58,949 nt of DNA from Alistipes sp. GTDB taxonomy: Bacteria > Bacteroidota > Bacteroidia > Bacteroidales > Rikenellaceae. The notes beneath the pieces are model-generated. The model was not told where the DNA came from. It ran no database searches and saw only the letters and a program-made list of their open reading frames with translations. This document shows positions 1 to 7,907 of this stretch, in pieces (positions within the stretch are counted from its first letter, which is position 1; each line of letters opens with the position of its first letter). The stretch is from the NCBI GenBank assembly GCA_017399485.1, contig JAFQCA010000052.1:1-58949 (forward strand), given 5' to 3'. Made by a program: the position numbers and the translations under genes.

Positions 1-200
1 TATTTGCATACAAAAGTAGATATTATCGGCAAATTCTGCAAATCACAAGAAAAGAAAATTTGCCAAAATACACTAAAACACAATGTTTTGCATATTATTG
101 GCAAATCTTAGAAAATGGGTAAAAATACCCTATAATTTACTTGGCGTAAATGAGCATTTAGAGCACAAGCGTAACGCAAAAATATCCTTATTAGACGATT
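1..200. other. Left-edge intergenic region with outward promoter
   Basis: No gene is visible here. Reading leftwards there is a Bacteroidetes-type promoter: TTTG at 42-39, 20 bases, then TACTTTTG at 18-11, which would drive a gene lying beyond the left edge. An inverted pair TTTGCCAA (59-66) and TTGGCAAA (98-105), plus an extra GGCAAAT at 28-34, could be operator sites for that gene. Bases about 148-175 resemble the right arm of the repeat at 19731-19870 (TGAGCATTT followed by CAAGCRTAACGCA). Confidence 0.5.
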
Positions 201-1361
201 TTAGAACTTAAGTTTAATCTCAGGATGCTGCTTCTCTCCGGGAATCCACATATTCTCAACCGTAAACTTTATTGAGCCATCCTTTGCCACTGTTACATTA
301 CGAGATTGGAAAGCATTAAGCGGCACGGGGTTGCCGCCAAAGCGCAAAACATAGTCAATAGAACTATTATTAACCAAGCGCATCGTGGTTGTGCCGTTGG
401 AATTCTTGTTAATCACCTTAAACTCCACGCAAGCCATAAAGAAGTCTTTGACCAACTGCTCCTCGCCTGCAATAGAACCAAACGAGTAAGCCAATGTGCG
501 TCGTGCAAGCAGTGCCTCTTTCAACGACGGCAGAGTCTGGTCCTTTGCCAAGATGAAGGTCATATTACGAATATGTCCACCACCCTGATAGTCCATTGCT
601 GTAGTTCCGTGAATATCGGTATTTGCCGCCATAAACAGACCTCGCTCCTGAGCACGAGTTACAACCGTCGGATAGAACTCCGAGCCATTCATTATCTCCA
701 CGCCATCAATCAAATCAGCATCATACACCTTCTTCTCAAACTCCTGCATCTGCAAGTTCTTACGACGCCATCCGGGGTGGTTATGCATAATTACCGCATC
801 CTGCTCACGCGCATTACGGATAGCCTTCTCCGGGTCCTCATCCCAAATAGTGTTGGCATCCTTTACAAACAGAGCATTGTAGTGACCGATAGTCTCTGGC
901 GTACGTGTAATCTCCACACCGGGGATAATTGTAATACCATAACTTACGGCAGCATCCTTTTCGAGTTTATTTGCCAGATTGAAATCCACCTTTGCATCCT
1001 TATTACCCGATGCCTTTGTACCCTCGGCAACGTGACCCTTCAGAAACTGCAGGAATTGGCCCTCCCAACGGCGGTACTCCAAGTGCTCGGTACAAGCCAT
1101 CACATCCAATCCATCCATCCAAGCCTCGCGCACGCGGTATTCAGGCGTAACACTACCATCAGAGTAGATGGTATGAGTATGCAAGTCAGCCTTGTAAACC
1201 GTATAGCCATTAACCTGCGGGATAACAATCTCACGACGATGAGCCTCGTTTCTCTGCGAATGGCGCATCATATCGACATTCGTAGCATCCTGATAATAGA
1301 GTTGCGCAGAGGCTCCCATTGTAGCCACCAAAGCAACAGCCAAAGCAAATACCTTTTTCAT
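201..1361 (-). CDS. Secreted PHP-domain phosphoesterase
   Basis: The protein has 386 residues with a type I signal peptide (MKKVFALAVALVATMGASA, cut before Q20), so it should act in the periplasm or outside. The PHP-fold metal ligands are all visible: DLHTHT at 59-64, TEHLEY at 91-96, PGVEIT at 147-152, NHPGWR at 194-199 and NTDIHG at 247-252. The PHP family uses a two- or three-metal centre to hydrolyse phosphoesters. Exported members in Bacteroidota are often named Sb-PDE-family phosphodiesterases, which fits this length, but the substrate is unknown. The last ~100 residues form a small beta-rich tail. A promoter lies 50-85 bases upstream and the gene appears monocistronic. The hydrolase class is secure; the substrate is not. 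Confidence 0.85.
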   Translation of the reverse strand: MKKVFALAVALVATMGASAQLYYQDATNVDMMRHSQRNEAHRREIVIPQVNGYTVYKADLHTHTIYSDGSVTPEYRVREAWMDGLDVMACTEHLEYRRWEGQFLQFLKGHVAEGTKASGNKDAKVDFNLANKLEKDAAVSYGITIIPGVEITRTPETIGHYNALFVKDANTIWDEDPEKAIRNAREQDAVIMHNHPGWRRKNLQMQEFEKKVYDADLIDGVEIMNGSEFYPTVVTRAQERGLFMAANTDIHGTTAMDYQGGGHIRNMTFILAKDQTLPSLKEALLARRTLAYSFGSIAGEEQLVKDFFMACVEFKVINKNSNGTTTMRLVNNSSIDYVLRFGGNPVPLNAFQSRNVTVAKDGSIKFTVENMWIPGEKQHPEIKLKF

Positions 1362-1414
1362 AATATAAATAGTTTTAGTTAGTATTATTCCTTATCGAGA
1401 AAAATATATTGATA

Positions 1415-1446
1415 CAAATATACATTTTTTTGCCAAAACCACCCAA
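1415..1446 (-). promoter_or_regulatory. Predicted promoter of the PHP gene
   Basis: On the minus strand ATTG/TTG at 1446-1444, 21 bases, then TATATTTG at 1422-1415. This matches the Bacteroidetes primary-sigma pattern TTG-N19-21-TAnnTTTG and places the transcript start about 47 bases before the ATG at 1361. Confidence 0.55.
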
Positions 1447-1461
1447 TCGCAAACCAAAAAA

Positions 1462-1956
1462 TCAGAATTCCAACTCCATCTGCGGCTGCGGATATAGATT
1501 CTCAACTCTCACACCTTTGCGACGCGCCCGACGAACAGTGTAAGCCGTTCCGCCTCGTGGCTGGCCGTCAAACCACGCAACCAGCACAGAGGAGTTATCC
1601 ACCAAATAGTCATTACGCATACGATATGCGGCTCTGCTCTCAACATCACTTACTGCGACAACGGCATCAGCCTCACGAATGACTCTTTTATATTGAGCGG
1701 CAGCATCGGCGTGAAAAAGTTTCGAGAAATTACGATACGGCAGAGCGGCTATTAACTCCACATCCGAATATGTTTGTTTCAAATCTGCCACAGCCTCGCC
1801 TGCCGCCAAATCAAAGCCCCACGCCATACCGCACAAGAAGCGTCGATAGCCCTCGTTGTATAGTCGGGCAACAACGCCACGCAACTCCTCATCGGCCTTA
1901 CCCCGATATGTACGATGGCCCGAAAACGCGACACTCCTATTTTTTATAAAATCCAT
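1462..1956 (-). CDS. SLOG/DUF1273 (YpsA-like) Rossmann-fold protein
   Basis: This 164-residue cytosolic protein has the features of the SLOG superfamily: FSGHR at 11-15 after the first strand, a glycine-rich LCGMAWGFDLAAGEA at 41-55, and a second nucleotide-side motif around VSDVESRAAYRMRNDYLVDNS (102-122). DUF1273/YpsA proteins are predicted to bind nucleotide-derived ligands, and their biochemical role is not settled. It is divergent from the YtxH gene, with 68 bases between the two starts. Its -7 box ends only five bases before the start codon, so the message may be nearly leaderless. Function beyond the fold is unknown. Confidence 0.75.
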   Translation of the reverse strand: MDFIKNRSVAFSGHRTYRGKADEELRGVVARLYNEGYRRFLCGMAWGFDLAAGEAVADLKQTYSDVELIAALPYRNFSKLFHADAAAQYKRVIREADAVVAVSDVESRAAYRMRNDYLVDNSSVLVAWFDGQPRGGTAYTVRRARRKGVRVENLYPQPQMELEF

Positions 1957-1960
1957 AATA

Positions 1961-1991
1961 CAAATTTACCTATATGGCTCGGATTTTGCAA
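1961..1991 (-). promoter_or_regulatory. Predicted promoter of the SLOG gene
   Basis: Minus strand TTG at 1991-1989, 20 bases, TAAATTTG at 1968-1961. Expected initiation four to seven bases downstream falls at or next to the ATG (1956-1954), which suggests a leaderless or very short leader. Confidence 0.5.
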
Positions 1992-2024
1992 CTCTACTTT
2001 ACGAAATTATTAAAATCACACATT

Positions 2025-2192
2025 ATGAAACACTCAGTTTGTACTTTAGTCTCTTTTCTGGGCGGTATGTTGGTTGGCTCGGTAGTAACAATGCTTGTAA
2101 CACCCCAGTCAGGCCCGGAACTACGCAGTAAAATCCGCGATTATGTTGACCAGGAGGCCGACAAGATTCGTTGCCATTGCGACGACAAATAG
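2025..2192 (+). CDS. YtxH-domain small membrane protein
   Basis: This is a 55-residue protein. I start it at ATG 2025 rather than 1974 because the upstream stretch (MARILQLYFTKLLKSHI) has no family character and the sequence from MKHSVCTL begins the typical YtxH pattern. One membrane segment is seen (residues ~5-24, LVSFLGGMLVGSVVTMLVTP), followed by SGPELRSKIRDYVDQEADK, the amphipathic helix typical of YtxH/gas-vesicle-GvpP-like proteins. Next comes a holin-like membrane protein in the same direction, a common Bacteroidota pairing. A role in envelope or stress physiology is only inferred. Confidence 0.7.
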   Translation: MKHSVCTLVSFLGGMLVGSVVTMLVTPQSGPELRSKIRDYVDQEADKIRCHCDDK

Positions 2193-2246
2193 TCAATCAT
2201 CAGGTCCACGACACATATACCCCCGCGACACTAAACGCCCCTCCAA

Positions 2247-2543
2247 ATGTTGGTTTCGATTATAGTTTACATAGCGGCAATAATAACGTCGATTGTTCTA
2301 TTCGTGGCTGCACTTGTTGCGTGGCTCTCGGAATATGTCGAATCGAGAGCATTGGCAGCATTTATTGTAGGACTACTCTTTCTGCTCTTGTCACGACTTG
2401 TATATATTCTGGCGGCGCGCAAAGCGATTGAGGACATCAACGAGCGTCTTACGACCATCAGCGATGTAGCATACGCTGCCCGCAAGGGGTATGGGGTGAT
2501 AATACGATTCTTGGAATCTATCTTGGACCAATGGCTTAAGTAA
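2247..2543 (+). CDS. Holin-like (phage holin superfamily III type) membrane protein
   Basis: This 98-residue protein has two strong membrane helices (about 4-27 and 35-55) joined by SEYVESRAL, then a C-terminal amphipathic helix of ~40 residues. The layout matches small chromosomal proteins annotated as phage holin family in Bacteroidota. No other phage gene is nearby, so a lysis role is not implied. It is probably co-transcribed with the YtxH gene 54 bases upstream and ends just before a strong bidirectional terminator. Confidence 0.6.
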   Translation: MLVSIIVYIAAIITSIVLFVAALVAWLSEYVESRALAAFIVGLLFLLLSRLVYILAARKAIEDINERLTTISDVAYAARKGYGVIIRFLESILDQWLK

Positions 2544-2552
2544 TCGCAAAAA

Positions 2553-2582
2553 AGGGCCGACCCACACAATGTGGTCGGCCCT
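2553..2582. terminator. Bidirectional terminator
   Basis: The hairpin AGGGCCGACC...GGTCGGCCCT is flanked by A-run and T-run. It sits between the convergent holin-like gene (+) and the GH89 gene (-), so it can serve both. Confidence 0.8.
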
Positions 2583-2603
2583 AATTTTAACATATCGACT
2601 ACT

Positions 2604-4751
2604 CTAATTTCCAAAATACTTATTAAAGAGTTCTTCGGCAATATCTACAGGGTCCTCCTCGGCAGCCTTTGTGATTGTATTGCTATGAGTCCAATTCTCC
2701 TCCCATTTGAACCACTCCTGCGAAGTGATTGTTCGTCCCTCTTCTAATGCCTTGAAGAACATCTCCCATCGTGCAAGATAGAAGTCATTGAGCATACCAC
2801 CCCACTGACGGCTTGAGTAGTCGTGTAAACGACCATCCTCTGCAGACTTCTCGGGACCCCAAACGCTAATGAGCGTACGGGCATTCCACTCCATCCAATC
2901 GCGGTCTGCATCGGTTGTGCTGGCCACCTCATCACATACGTTTCTTGCCGATACGGTCCACTTCTCAAGGCTAAACAATTCAATCTGCGAGAGCAGGCGG
3001 TCTAAGTCACGTATCACGTCGAGGAATATATTATACTGTTCCTTAAAGGACTTCATATCCTTCTTTTCATAACTTGCAGCAATATCCTTCAACAAATAAT
3101 ACGTATAGTCGGTCAGAGTCTGACGAACAACGTCGGCAATATCGTGCTCATAGTTGGGGTTGCCTTTGAGACGCACCTTATCCTTGAGCATCTCAGTAGC
3201 GGCCTCACGTACCTTGTTTATATCGTGATATATCTGGCAGGTACCCCAACCCGAAACTCTTTTCACATCGAGCGCGGGACGTGCGCAGATAACAGCCTCA
3301 ACATCCTGCGAGGGTGTAGGGCAATTAAGCACCGACTTGGCCAAGATATCCCAACCATTCTCCATTGCCTCACTCTTAACGCCATAGCGAGCCTCCGAGT
3401 ATCGCTTAATCCACTCCTTACCCTCCTCTCGCAGCATCCACGGAAGTTCAAATAGTAGGTCATAGAGTATAGGGCAGGTTTCCAATCCTTCGGGAGTAGC
3501 ACCCACGCCCTTCACATCGTCGGGGAATCTCTCCAAAGCATCAAAATAACCCTCCAACATAGGCTCAAAACGTCCGTGCAAACCCGTCTTACCACCAAAG
3601 TTATGGAGCATACACCATACGAAATCGTGACCGTCATAGCCCTTTTCCTTCCATTTTGCCGTACCATCAGAATAGAGGTCAAGCACCAAGAAACCACCTT
3701 TGGATATTGTATCCAAAGCCTCCTTACGGGGATTATCAATCCAACTCTGAATCACCCACTTCGAATCGGGAGAGTGCTTCTGCATCTCTGAATAGATTGT
3801 AGCAAATGCCTCCTTTAGATTTACACCCTGTGTACGGCCACCCTCGTGGAATGGGTCCATACTGTAAAACTTCGACTTACCCATCACCTTCTCCAGGTGT
3901 TTGTAGTAGAGTTGTGCAATCTCACCAAATCGTTCATCGGTAGGCAAAAGGAATGACGGACGGCGGAAACCCGAGCACCAATTACCTTGGTCGATAGCAT
4001 CTACGCCAATCTTCTCGGCAGCGTTGCTCGGCAAGATACCGCCATAGCCAGGCAATACGGGCTCCATACCGAGTTCACGCATACGGCCCAGGATAAACTT
4101 AGACAAATTCTCCTGTCTCTCGTACCACCAATCGGGATTAGGGCCACCCCACCCCTCAAGGTTACTCATCAACCACCAAGCGTGGAAGCCAGGTCCTGCA
4201 ATGAACTTATCGATATCCTCTCGCGAATAACCAGCCTCCTCAAGCACATTCTTCCACACCACATCGGTACCCACCAACGAAAGAGGAATATTAATACCAC
4301 GCAGAGCCATCCAGTCAATCTCCTCTTCCCAACGCTCTTTTGTCCAAAAGGCCATCGAGTATGAGTAGGTACAGTAGTTCAGGTAGTATCTGTAATCTGC
4401 GCTACAACTGCGACGCTCCGTAACTTCAGGAACGGGGAATGTAACCTCCGACAAATCGGTAGTAAGGTTATTCCACGAGAGGTTAATGTGTGCATAATGA
4501 TTAAGATACCAACCAATACCCGTAGTCAGCGCGCTAATAGAACTACCCTGAATAAAGGGCTTGCCATTTTTTGCGCCTATCTCAAAAACATCCTTACCAT
4601 CAGTAGATAGTGATTTGTTTAGTTGTGTCTCGATGCGCTCCGATGTACCCTCACCACCTACACGGTCGAGAAGGTCGGTCACCTGCGACGGATTACGTCC
4701 GCACGAGATGAGCATCAAAGTTGCAATCATTGGAAATAGAAATCTCTTCAT
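2604..4751 (-). CDS. Alpha-N-acetylglucosaminidase lipoprotein (GH89, NAGLU-like)
   Basis: The protein has 715 residues. I use ATG 4751 because MKRFLFPMIATLMLISC is a lipoprotein signal with the lipid-carrying cysteine at 17; the open frame runs further upstream but has no family sequence there. GH89 enzymes are retaining exo-glycosidases that release terminal alpha-1,4-GlcNAc from heparan sulphate, heparin or mucin glycans. The expected catalytic pair is present: acid/base E303 in FYSMDPFHEGG and nucleophile E421 in GVGATPEGLE. The N-terminal small domain (about 25-110), the TIM barrel (about 115-445) and the C-terminal helical domain are all full length. Likely surface or periplasmic. No SusC/SusD partner is adjacent, so it is a stand-alone gene rather than part of a visible polysaccharide locus. 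Confidence 0.92.
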   Translation of the reverse strand: MKRFLFPMIATLMLISCGRNPSQVTDLLDRVGGEGTSERIETQLNKSLSTDGKDVFEIGAKNGKPFIQGSSISALTTGIGWYLNHYAHINLSWNNLTTDLSEVTFPVPEVTERRSCSADYRYYLNYCTYSYSMAFWTKERWEEEIDWMALRGINIPLSLVGTDVVWKNVLEEAGYSREDIDKFIAGPGFHAWWLMSNLEGWGGPNPDWWYERQENLSKFILGRMRELGMEPVLPGYGGILPSNAAEKIGVDAIDQGNWCSGFRRPSFLLPTDERFGEIAQLYYKHLEKVMGKSKFYSMDPFHEGGRTQGVNLKEAFATIYSEMQKHSPDSKWVIQSWIDNPRKEALDTISKGGFLVLDLYSDGTAKWKEKGYDGHDFVWCMLHNFGGKTGLHGRFEPMLEGYFDALERFPDDVKGVGATPEGLETCPILYDLLFELPWMLREEGKEWIKRYSEARYGVKSEAMENGWDILAKSVLNCPTPSQDVEAVICARPALDVKRVSGWGTCQIYHDINKVREAATEMLKDKVRLKGNPNYEHDIADVVRQTLTDYTYYLLKDIAASYEKKDMKSFKEQYNIFLDVIRDLDRLLSQIELFSLEKWTVSARNVCDEVASTTDADRDWMEWNARTLISVWGPEKSAEDGRLHDYSSRQWGGMLNDFYLARWEMFFKALEEGRTITSQEWFKWEENWTHSNTITKAAEEDPVDIAEELFNKYFGN

Positions 4752-4777
4752 AATGTAAACATTTGATTTTTGTTGCA

Positions 4778-4785
4778 CAAAGATA
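4778..4785 (-). promoter_or_regulatory. -7 box upstream of the GH89 gene
   Basis: TATCTTTG on the minus strand, 27 bases before the ATG. A -33 TTG lies at 4811-4809 with a long 23-base spacer, so only the -7 box is convincing. Confidence 0.4.
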
Positions 4786-4848
4786 TGAAGAATTATCCTA
4801 ATTAGGGCCAAGCCACGCCACAAGTTTAATTCATTAACAAAAATAAAA

Positions 4849-4874
4849 GCAGACTTCCTTGATTGGAAGTCTGC
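4849..4874 (-). terminator. Terminator of the rubrerythrin gene
   Basis: Perfect 10-bp stem GCAGACTTCC/GGAAGTCTGC with a 6-base loop. On the minus strand it is followed by CTTTTATTTTT, as expected of an intrinsic terminator. Confidence 0.8.
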
Positions 4875-4905
4875 CCTATCATTCATTCGTTTACTTATAA
4901 ACTTA

Positions 4906-5460
4906 TTATTTACCGAAGTAACGCTTGTACAAGCCCTGGAAACCTGCGCCGTGACGAGCCTCATCCTTTGCCATCTCGTGTACTGTGTCGTGAACAGCAT
5001 CCAAGCCCTGCTCCTTTGCCAAAGTTGCCAAACGCAACTTATCCTCACAAGCACCGCTCTCGGCATTCATTCTCTTATAAAGATTGGTCTTTGTATCCCA
5101 TACAACCTCACCAATCAACTCTGCGAACTTAGAAGCGTGCTCTGCCTCTTCCCAAGCATAACGCTTGTAAGCCTCTGCGATTTCGGGATAGCCCTCGCGG
5201 TCAGCCTGACGGCTCATTGCCAAATACATACCAACCTCTGTGCACTCACCCATAAAGTGGTCTTGTAAACCTTTCCACAACTCCTCGTTAGAGCCCTTGC
5301 CATCACCAATCTTATGTTCTGTTACAAATGTCAAATCGCCATCCTGCTCCTCAATCTCTACAAATTTGTCTGCACCAACCTTACAAAGTGGACACTGTGC
5401 GGGAGCCGCATCACCCTCGTGGATATAACCACATACTGTACAACGAAATTTCTTTGCCAT
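4906..5460 (-). CDS. Reverse rubrerythrin (rubredoxin domain first)
   Basis: This 184-residue protein has an N-terminal rubredoxin-like iron site with Cys at 7, 10, 23 and 26, followed by a ferritin-like di-iron four-helix domain. Ligand-bearing motifs [18 protein letters not shown] and DEARHG are visible. Classical rubrerythrin has the rubredoxin domain last; the order here is that of reverse rubrerythrins, which reduce hydrogen peroxide (and in clostridia oxygen) in the cytosol of anaerobes. It has its own promoter and terminator, so it is a single-gene unit. That fits an inducible oxidative-stress gene in a strict anaerobe. Confidence 0.9.
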   Translation of the reverse strand: MAKKFRCTVCGYIHEGDAAPAQCPLCKVGADKFVEIEEQDGDLTFVTEHKIGDGKGSNEELWKGLQDHFMGECTEVGMYLAMSRQADREGYPEIAEAYKRYAWEEAEHASKFAELIGEVVWDTKTNLYKRMNAESGACEDKLRLATLAKEQGLDAVHDTVHEMAKDEARHGAGFQGLYKRYFGK

Positions 5461-5515
5461 AATTCTGTCTATTTAAGTTTGTTTGTTTATTATTGTTTGT
5501 TTTTATTTTCTAATG

Positions 5516-5545
5516 CAAATATAGAGTCATTTCGATTATCTGCAA
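5516..5545 (-). promoter_or_regulatory. Promoter of the reverse rubrerythrin gene
   Basis: Minus strand TTG at 5545-5543, exactly 19 bases, then TATATTTG at 5523-5516. This is a good Bacteroidetes consensus, with the start site about 48 bases before the ATG. Confidence 0.65.
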
Positions 5546-5595
5546 TAGATATTTTATAATATTTATTTATCATATCATAAATAGCGCTTATAACA

Positions 5596-6579
5596 TCAAG
5601 ATTGCTCGGCGCCCAAAATCAACGACTCAACATACCTCACATCGGTACAATCCTTCGCCATTACACGTTTCTGGCTATCAAGCAGATATAACGACGGGAT
5701 GGCCCGCAAATCGTAGAGATTCTCTTTGGTGATACTCTGATTAGCATCATAACCATTTATCCACGCATCGGGATAATCTACCAAATGTTCGCGCCAAGCA
5801 TCCAAATCCTTATCAGGATATAGCACCAGCACCTTCAACTTTCCACGCTCGGTGAGTTCGTTGAGTTGTGGTGATGATAACAAGGCCTCCTTTACCTCCC
5901 TACACATCGGGCAGCCGGGATTACTTATAAATATTATAAGGTATTCGGCCCTCAAGTCATACATACGATGACGCTTGTCATCCGCCGTAGTATAATAAAA
6001 ATCATTCGCCTCGCGGCCCACGCGATTCTGACGTGCTATCTTCAAATCATACTCATAGGGCATCTTCTCGTACTCATCAAGCAGCGGAGAGGCAACGGCG
6101 GCCTCCAATACGGGAATATAACGCTCATCATCACGCAGTGGAGAGTTAGGGTCGTGCAGCACCACATCGGCAAGCATCAGAAAGTAGTTAAACATTCGCT
6201 TCGAGGTAGATGCTTTCTGCATAAGACGCGACATAGAACGCTGCGCCAATGAATCGGGCACATAACCTTGCGCATAGACAGCCATAGCCGTAAGCATACG
6301 CGTAGAGTCTATCTCGTTAATGAAAACAGTATCGGCAAAATCAAATTTGTCCCAATAGTGTTCGGCCATATATACAATCTTATCATTCTGCGGCATCATT
6401 GCAGGAGCCAACTGAGGAACGAATATACGCTCTACGGAACTCTGGGGCTTCTTACTCTTACTCTCCGCATCAGCATCCGCCGACGCATCCGTTGCCGTTG
6501 TACGTCTCCCACACGACATCACGCAACAGCCCGACACCACGAATAACACACCTAACAGAAATAAACAATATCGTTTCAT
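5596..6579 (-). CDS. DUF5106/thioredoxin-like lipoprotein
   Basis: This 327-residue protein has a signal peptide ending FVVSGC (Cys 18), so it is likely a lipoprotein. Residues ~50-185 form a helical N-terminal domain of the DUF5106 type. Residues ~205-327 form a thioredoxin fold with the active-site motif CPMC at 223-226 and the cis-proline region RAIPSLYLLD near the end. Such proteins resemble TlpA/ResA-type periplasmic disulphide oxidoreductases of Bacteroidota. The redox direction and partner cannot be read from sequence. A -7 box TATTTTTG lies at 6608-6601. Probably monocistronic. Confidence 0.75.
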   Translation of the reverse strand: MKRYCLFLLGVLFVVSGCCVMSCGRRTTATDASADADAESKSKKPQSSVERIFVPQLAPAMMPQNDKIVYMAEHYWDKFDFADTVFINEIDSTRMLTAMAVYAQGYVPDSLAQRSMSRLMQKASTSKRMFNYFLMLADVVLHDPNSPLRDDERYIPVLEAAVASPLLDEYEKMPYEYDLKIARQNRVGREANDFYYTTADDKRHRMYDLRAEYLIIFISNPGCPMCREVKEALLSSPQLNELTERGKLKVLVLYPDKDLDAWREHLVDYPDAWINGYDANQSITKENLYDLRAIPSLYLLDSQKRVMAKDCTDVRYVESLILGAEQS

Positions 6580-6692
6580 AACATATCATAATTGGTTATA
6601 CAAAAATAATAGTTTCCTCGCAGAGAATGAAAGTTATGATAAAAAAATCGCACTAAAATTACCAGTACCACACTACAAAAGAGTATTTTTAT

Positions 6693-6700
6693 TACTTTTG
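6693..6700 (+). promoter_or_regulatory. -7 box upstream of the DUF4855 gene
   Basis: TACTTTTG, 23 bases before ATG 6724. No TTTG at the expected -33 distance, so moderate support only. Confidence 0.4.
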
Positions 6701-6723
6701 TTCAATCGAAAAACATAACACAA

Positions 6724-7791
6724 ATGAAACGGATTACTTATATTATTATTGCTGCGATACTCGCAACTACCCTATTCTCCTGTTCAAAATCGATAGTTGG
6801 CCGCGCCGAAGTACGCGACTTGGTTTTAATCTACGACGGAGGTACTCACCGTACTATTGATTGGAATAAAGAGACATTCGCACCATATGTTGCCACCGAC
6901 CCTACTGCTACGACTCAATCGGAGTGGCTTTTTGACGGTTTTCTATTCCTTGAAATCTTCCACGACGACAATCGCGGCTATGCCACAGGTCTTCGCAAGC
7001 AAGGAGTACAGAAGGAGCAATGGGTGAACCTGATTGACACCTATCTCACACCCGGACGCGACATTGCAGCACTGAACGACGCCATTGCCGATGCCCGCAA
7101 GAATATCAAGGGCAAATTTCACCGACGCAAGATAGTCCTTTCGTTGCCCGAGCCCGTTTTGGGACAGACCGATTGGGGAGAGTTGGATGGCAAAGCACTC
7201 GATTTCAACAACGACGAGGACCGCATCAAGGCTTGCAAATGGTATATAGACTTATTAATCGAAAAGGTCAAAGCGGCCAATCTTGAGAATATACAATTAT
7301 GCGGATTCTACTGGTTGGCCGAACACGCTACCGAGACGCAATCTTTCGTAAAGAGCATCGCCGACTATATCCATCAACTTGATTTGGATTTTTATTGGAT
7401 ACCCTACTTCAAGGCCGATGGCTATGAGCGTTGGGCCGAGTTTGGATTCGACCACGCCTATCTGCAACCCAACCATTTCTTTCACGACTATATACCCGAC
7501 TCTCGCATCGACGAGACTTGCGCTTTAGCCAAAGCAGCCAATATGTCGCTTGAGATGGAGTTTGACGAGCGAGCATTGCAAAACCAAGGCAATTGGGCGG
7601 CGCGTATGACAGCCTACATTGATTCCTACGAACGTAACGGAGTCTATCAGGAGAAGAATTTAGCCTACTATCAAGGCAACGACACTTGGTATCTACTCAA
7701 ATACGGTACCGAGCAAGACCAAGCGCTCTATAAACGTCTGGCGACAATCATAGCCAAACGCCAACAAGAGTTCTATAAAGATAGAGATTAA
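6724..7791 (+). CDS. DUF4855 lipoprotein
   Basis: This 355-residue protein has the lipoprotein signal MKRITYIIIAAILATTLFSC (Cys 20). The mature part resembles DUF4855: LVLIYDGG near residue 38, FDGFLFLEI around 75, a long (beta/alpha)-like core with the acidic/aromatic strands GFYWLAEH and FYWIPYFKADG, and LEMEFDERA. The arrangement looks like a degenerate or uncharacterised TIM-barrel glycosidase, but no catalytic pair is established for the family. Likely exported to the envelope. It ends at a perfect terminator and is convergent with the acyl-CoA dehydrogenase gene. Family assignment is good; function is unknown. Confidence 0.75.
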   Translation: MKRITYIIIAAILATTLFSCSKSIVGRAEVRDLVLIYDGGTHRTIDWNKETFAPYVATDPTATTQSEWLFDGFLFLEIFHDDNRGYATGLRKQGVQKEQWVNLIDTYLTPGRDIAALNDAIADARKNIKGKFHRRKIVLSLPEPVLGQTDWGELDGKALDFNNDEDRIKACKWYIDLLIEKVKAANLENIQLCGFYWLAEHATETQSFVKSIADYIHQLDLDFYWIPYFKADGYERWAEFGFDHAYLQPNHFFHDYIPDSRIDETCALAKAANMSLEMEFDERALQNQGNWAARMTAYIDSYERNGVYQEKNLAYYQGNDTWYLLKYGTEQDQALYKRLATIIAKRQQEFYKDRD

Positions 7792-7793
7792 AC

Positions 7794-7831
7794 AATAATG
7801 GTTGTTTCAAACAAATGAAACAACCATTATT
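7794..7831 (+). terminator. Terminator after the DUF4855 gene
   Basis: Perfect 16-bp stem (AATAATGGTTGTTTCA and its complement) with a 6-base loop, then TTCTT. It starts three bases after the stop codon. Confidence 0.85.
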
Positions 7832-7907
7832 TCTTATACACTTCCATCCCTATAGTACATCACCTGCACCAAAGGACTCTTGGGATTATTGATTAGCAAC
7901 CAACATA

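Noticed and set aside
306..1382. Long antisense open frame opposite the PHP gene
   Set aside because: The frame is a shadow: its product is rich in His, Arg, Ile and Cys without domain pattern, while the minus-strand frame has complete PHP motifs and a signal peptide.
2247..2543. Prophage remnant suggested by the holin-like protein
   Set aside because: No endolysin, integrase, capsid or att-like repeat nearby. The YtxH plus holin-like pair is a usual chromosomal arrangement.
4751..5066. 105-residue N-terminal extension of the GH89 gene
   Set aside because: It overlaps the rubrerythrin gene and its terminator, and a lipoprotein signal starts exactly at 4751.
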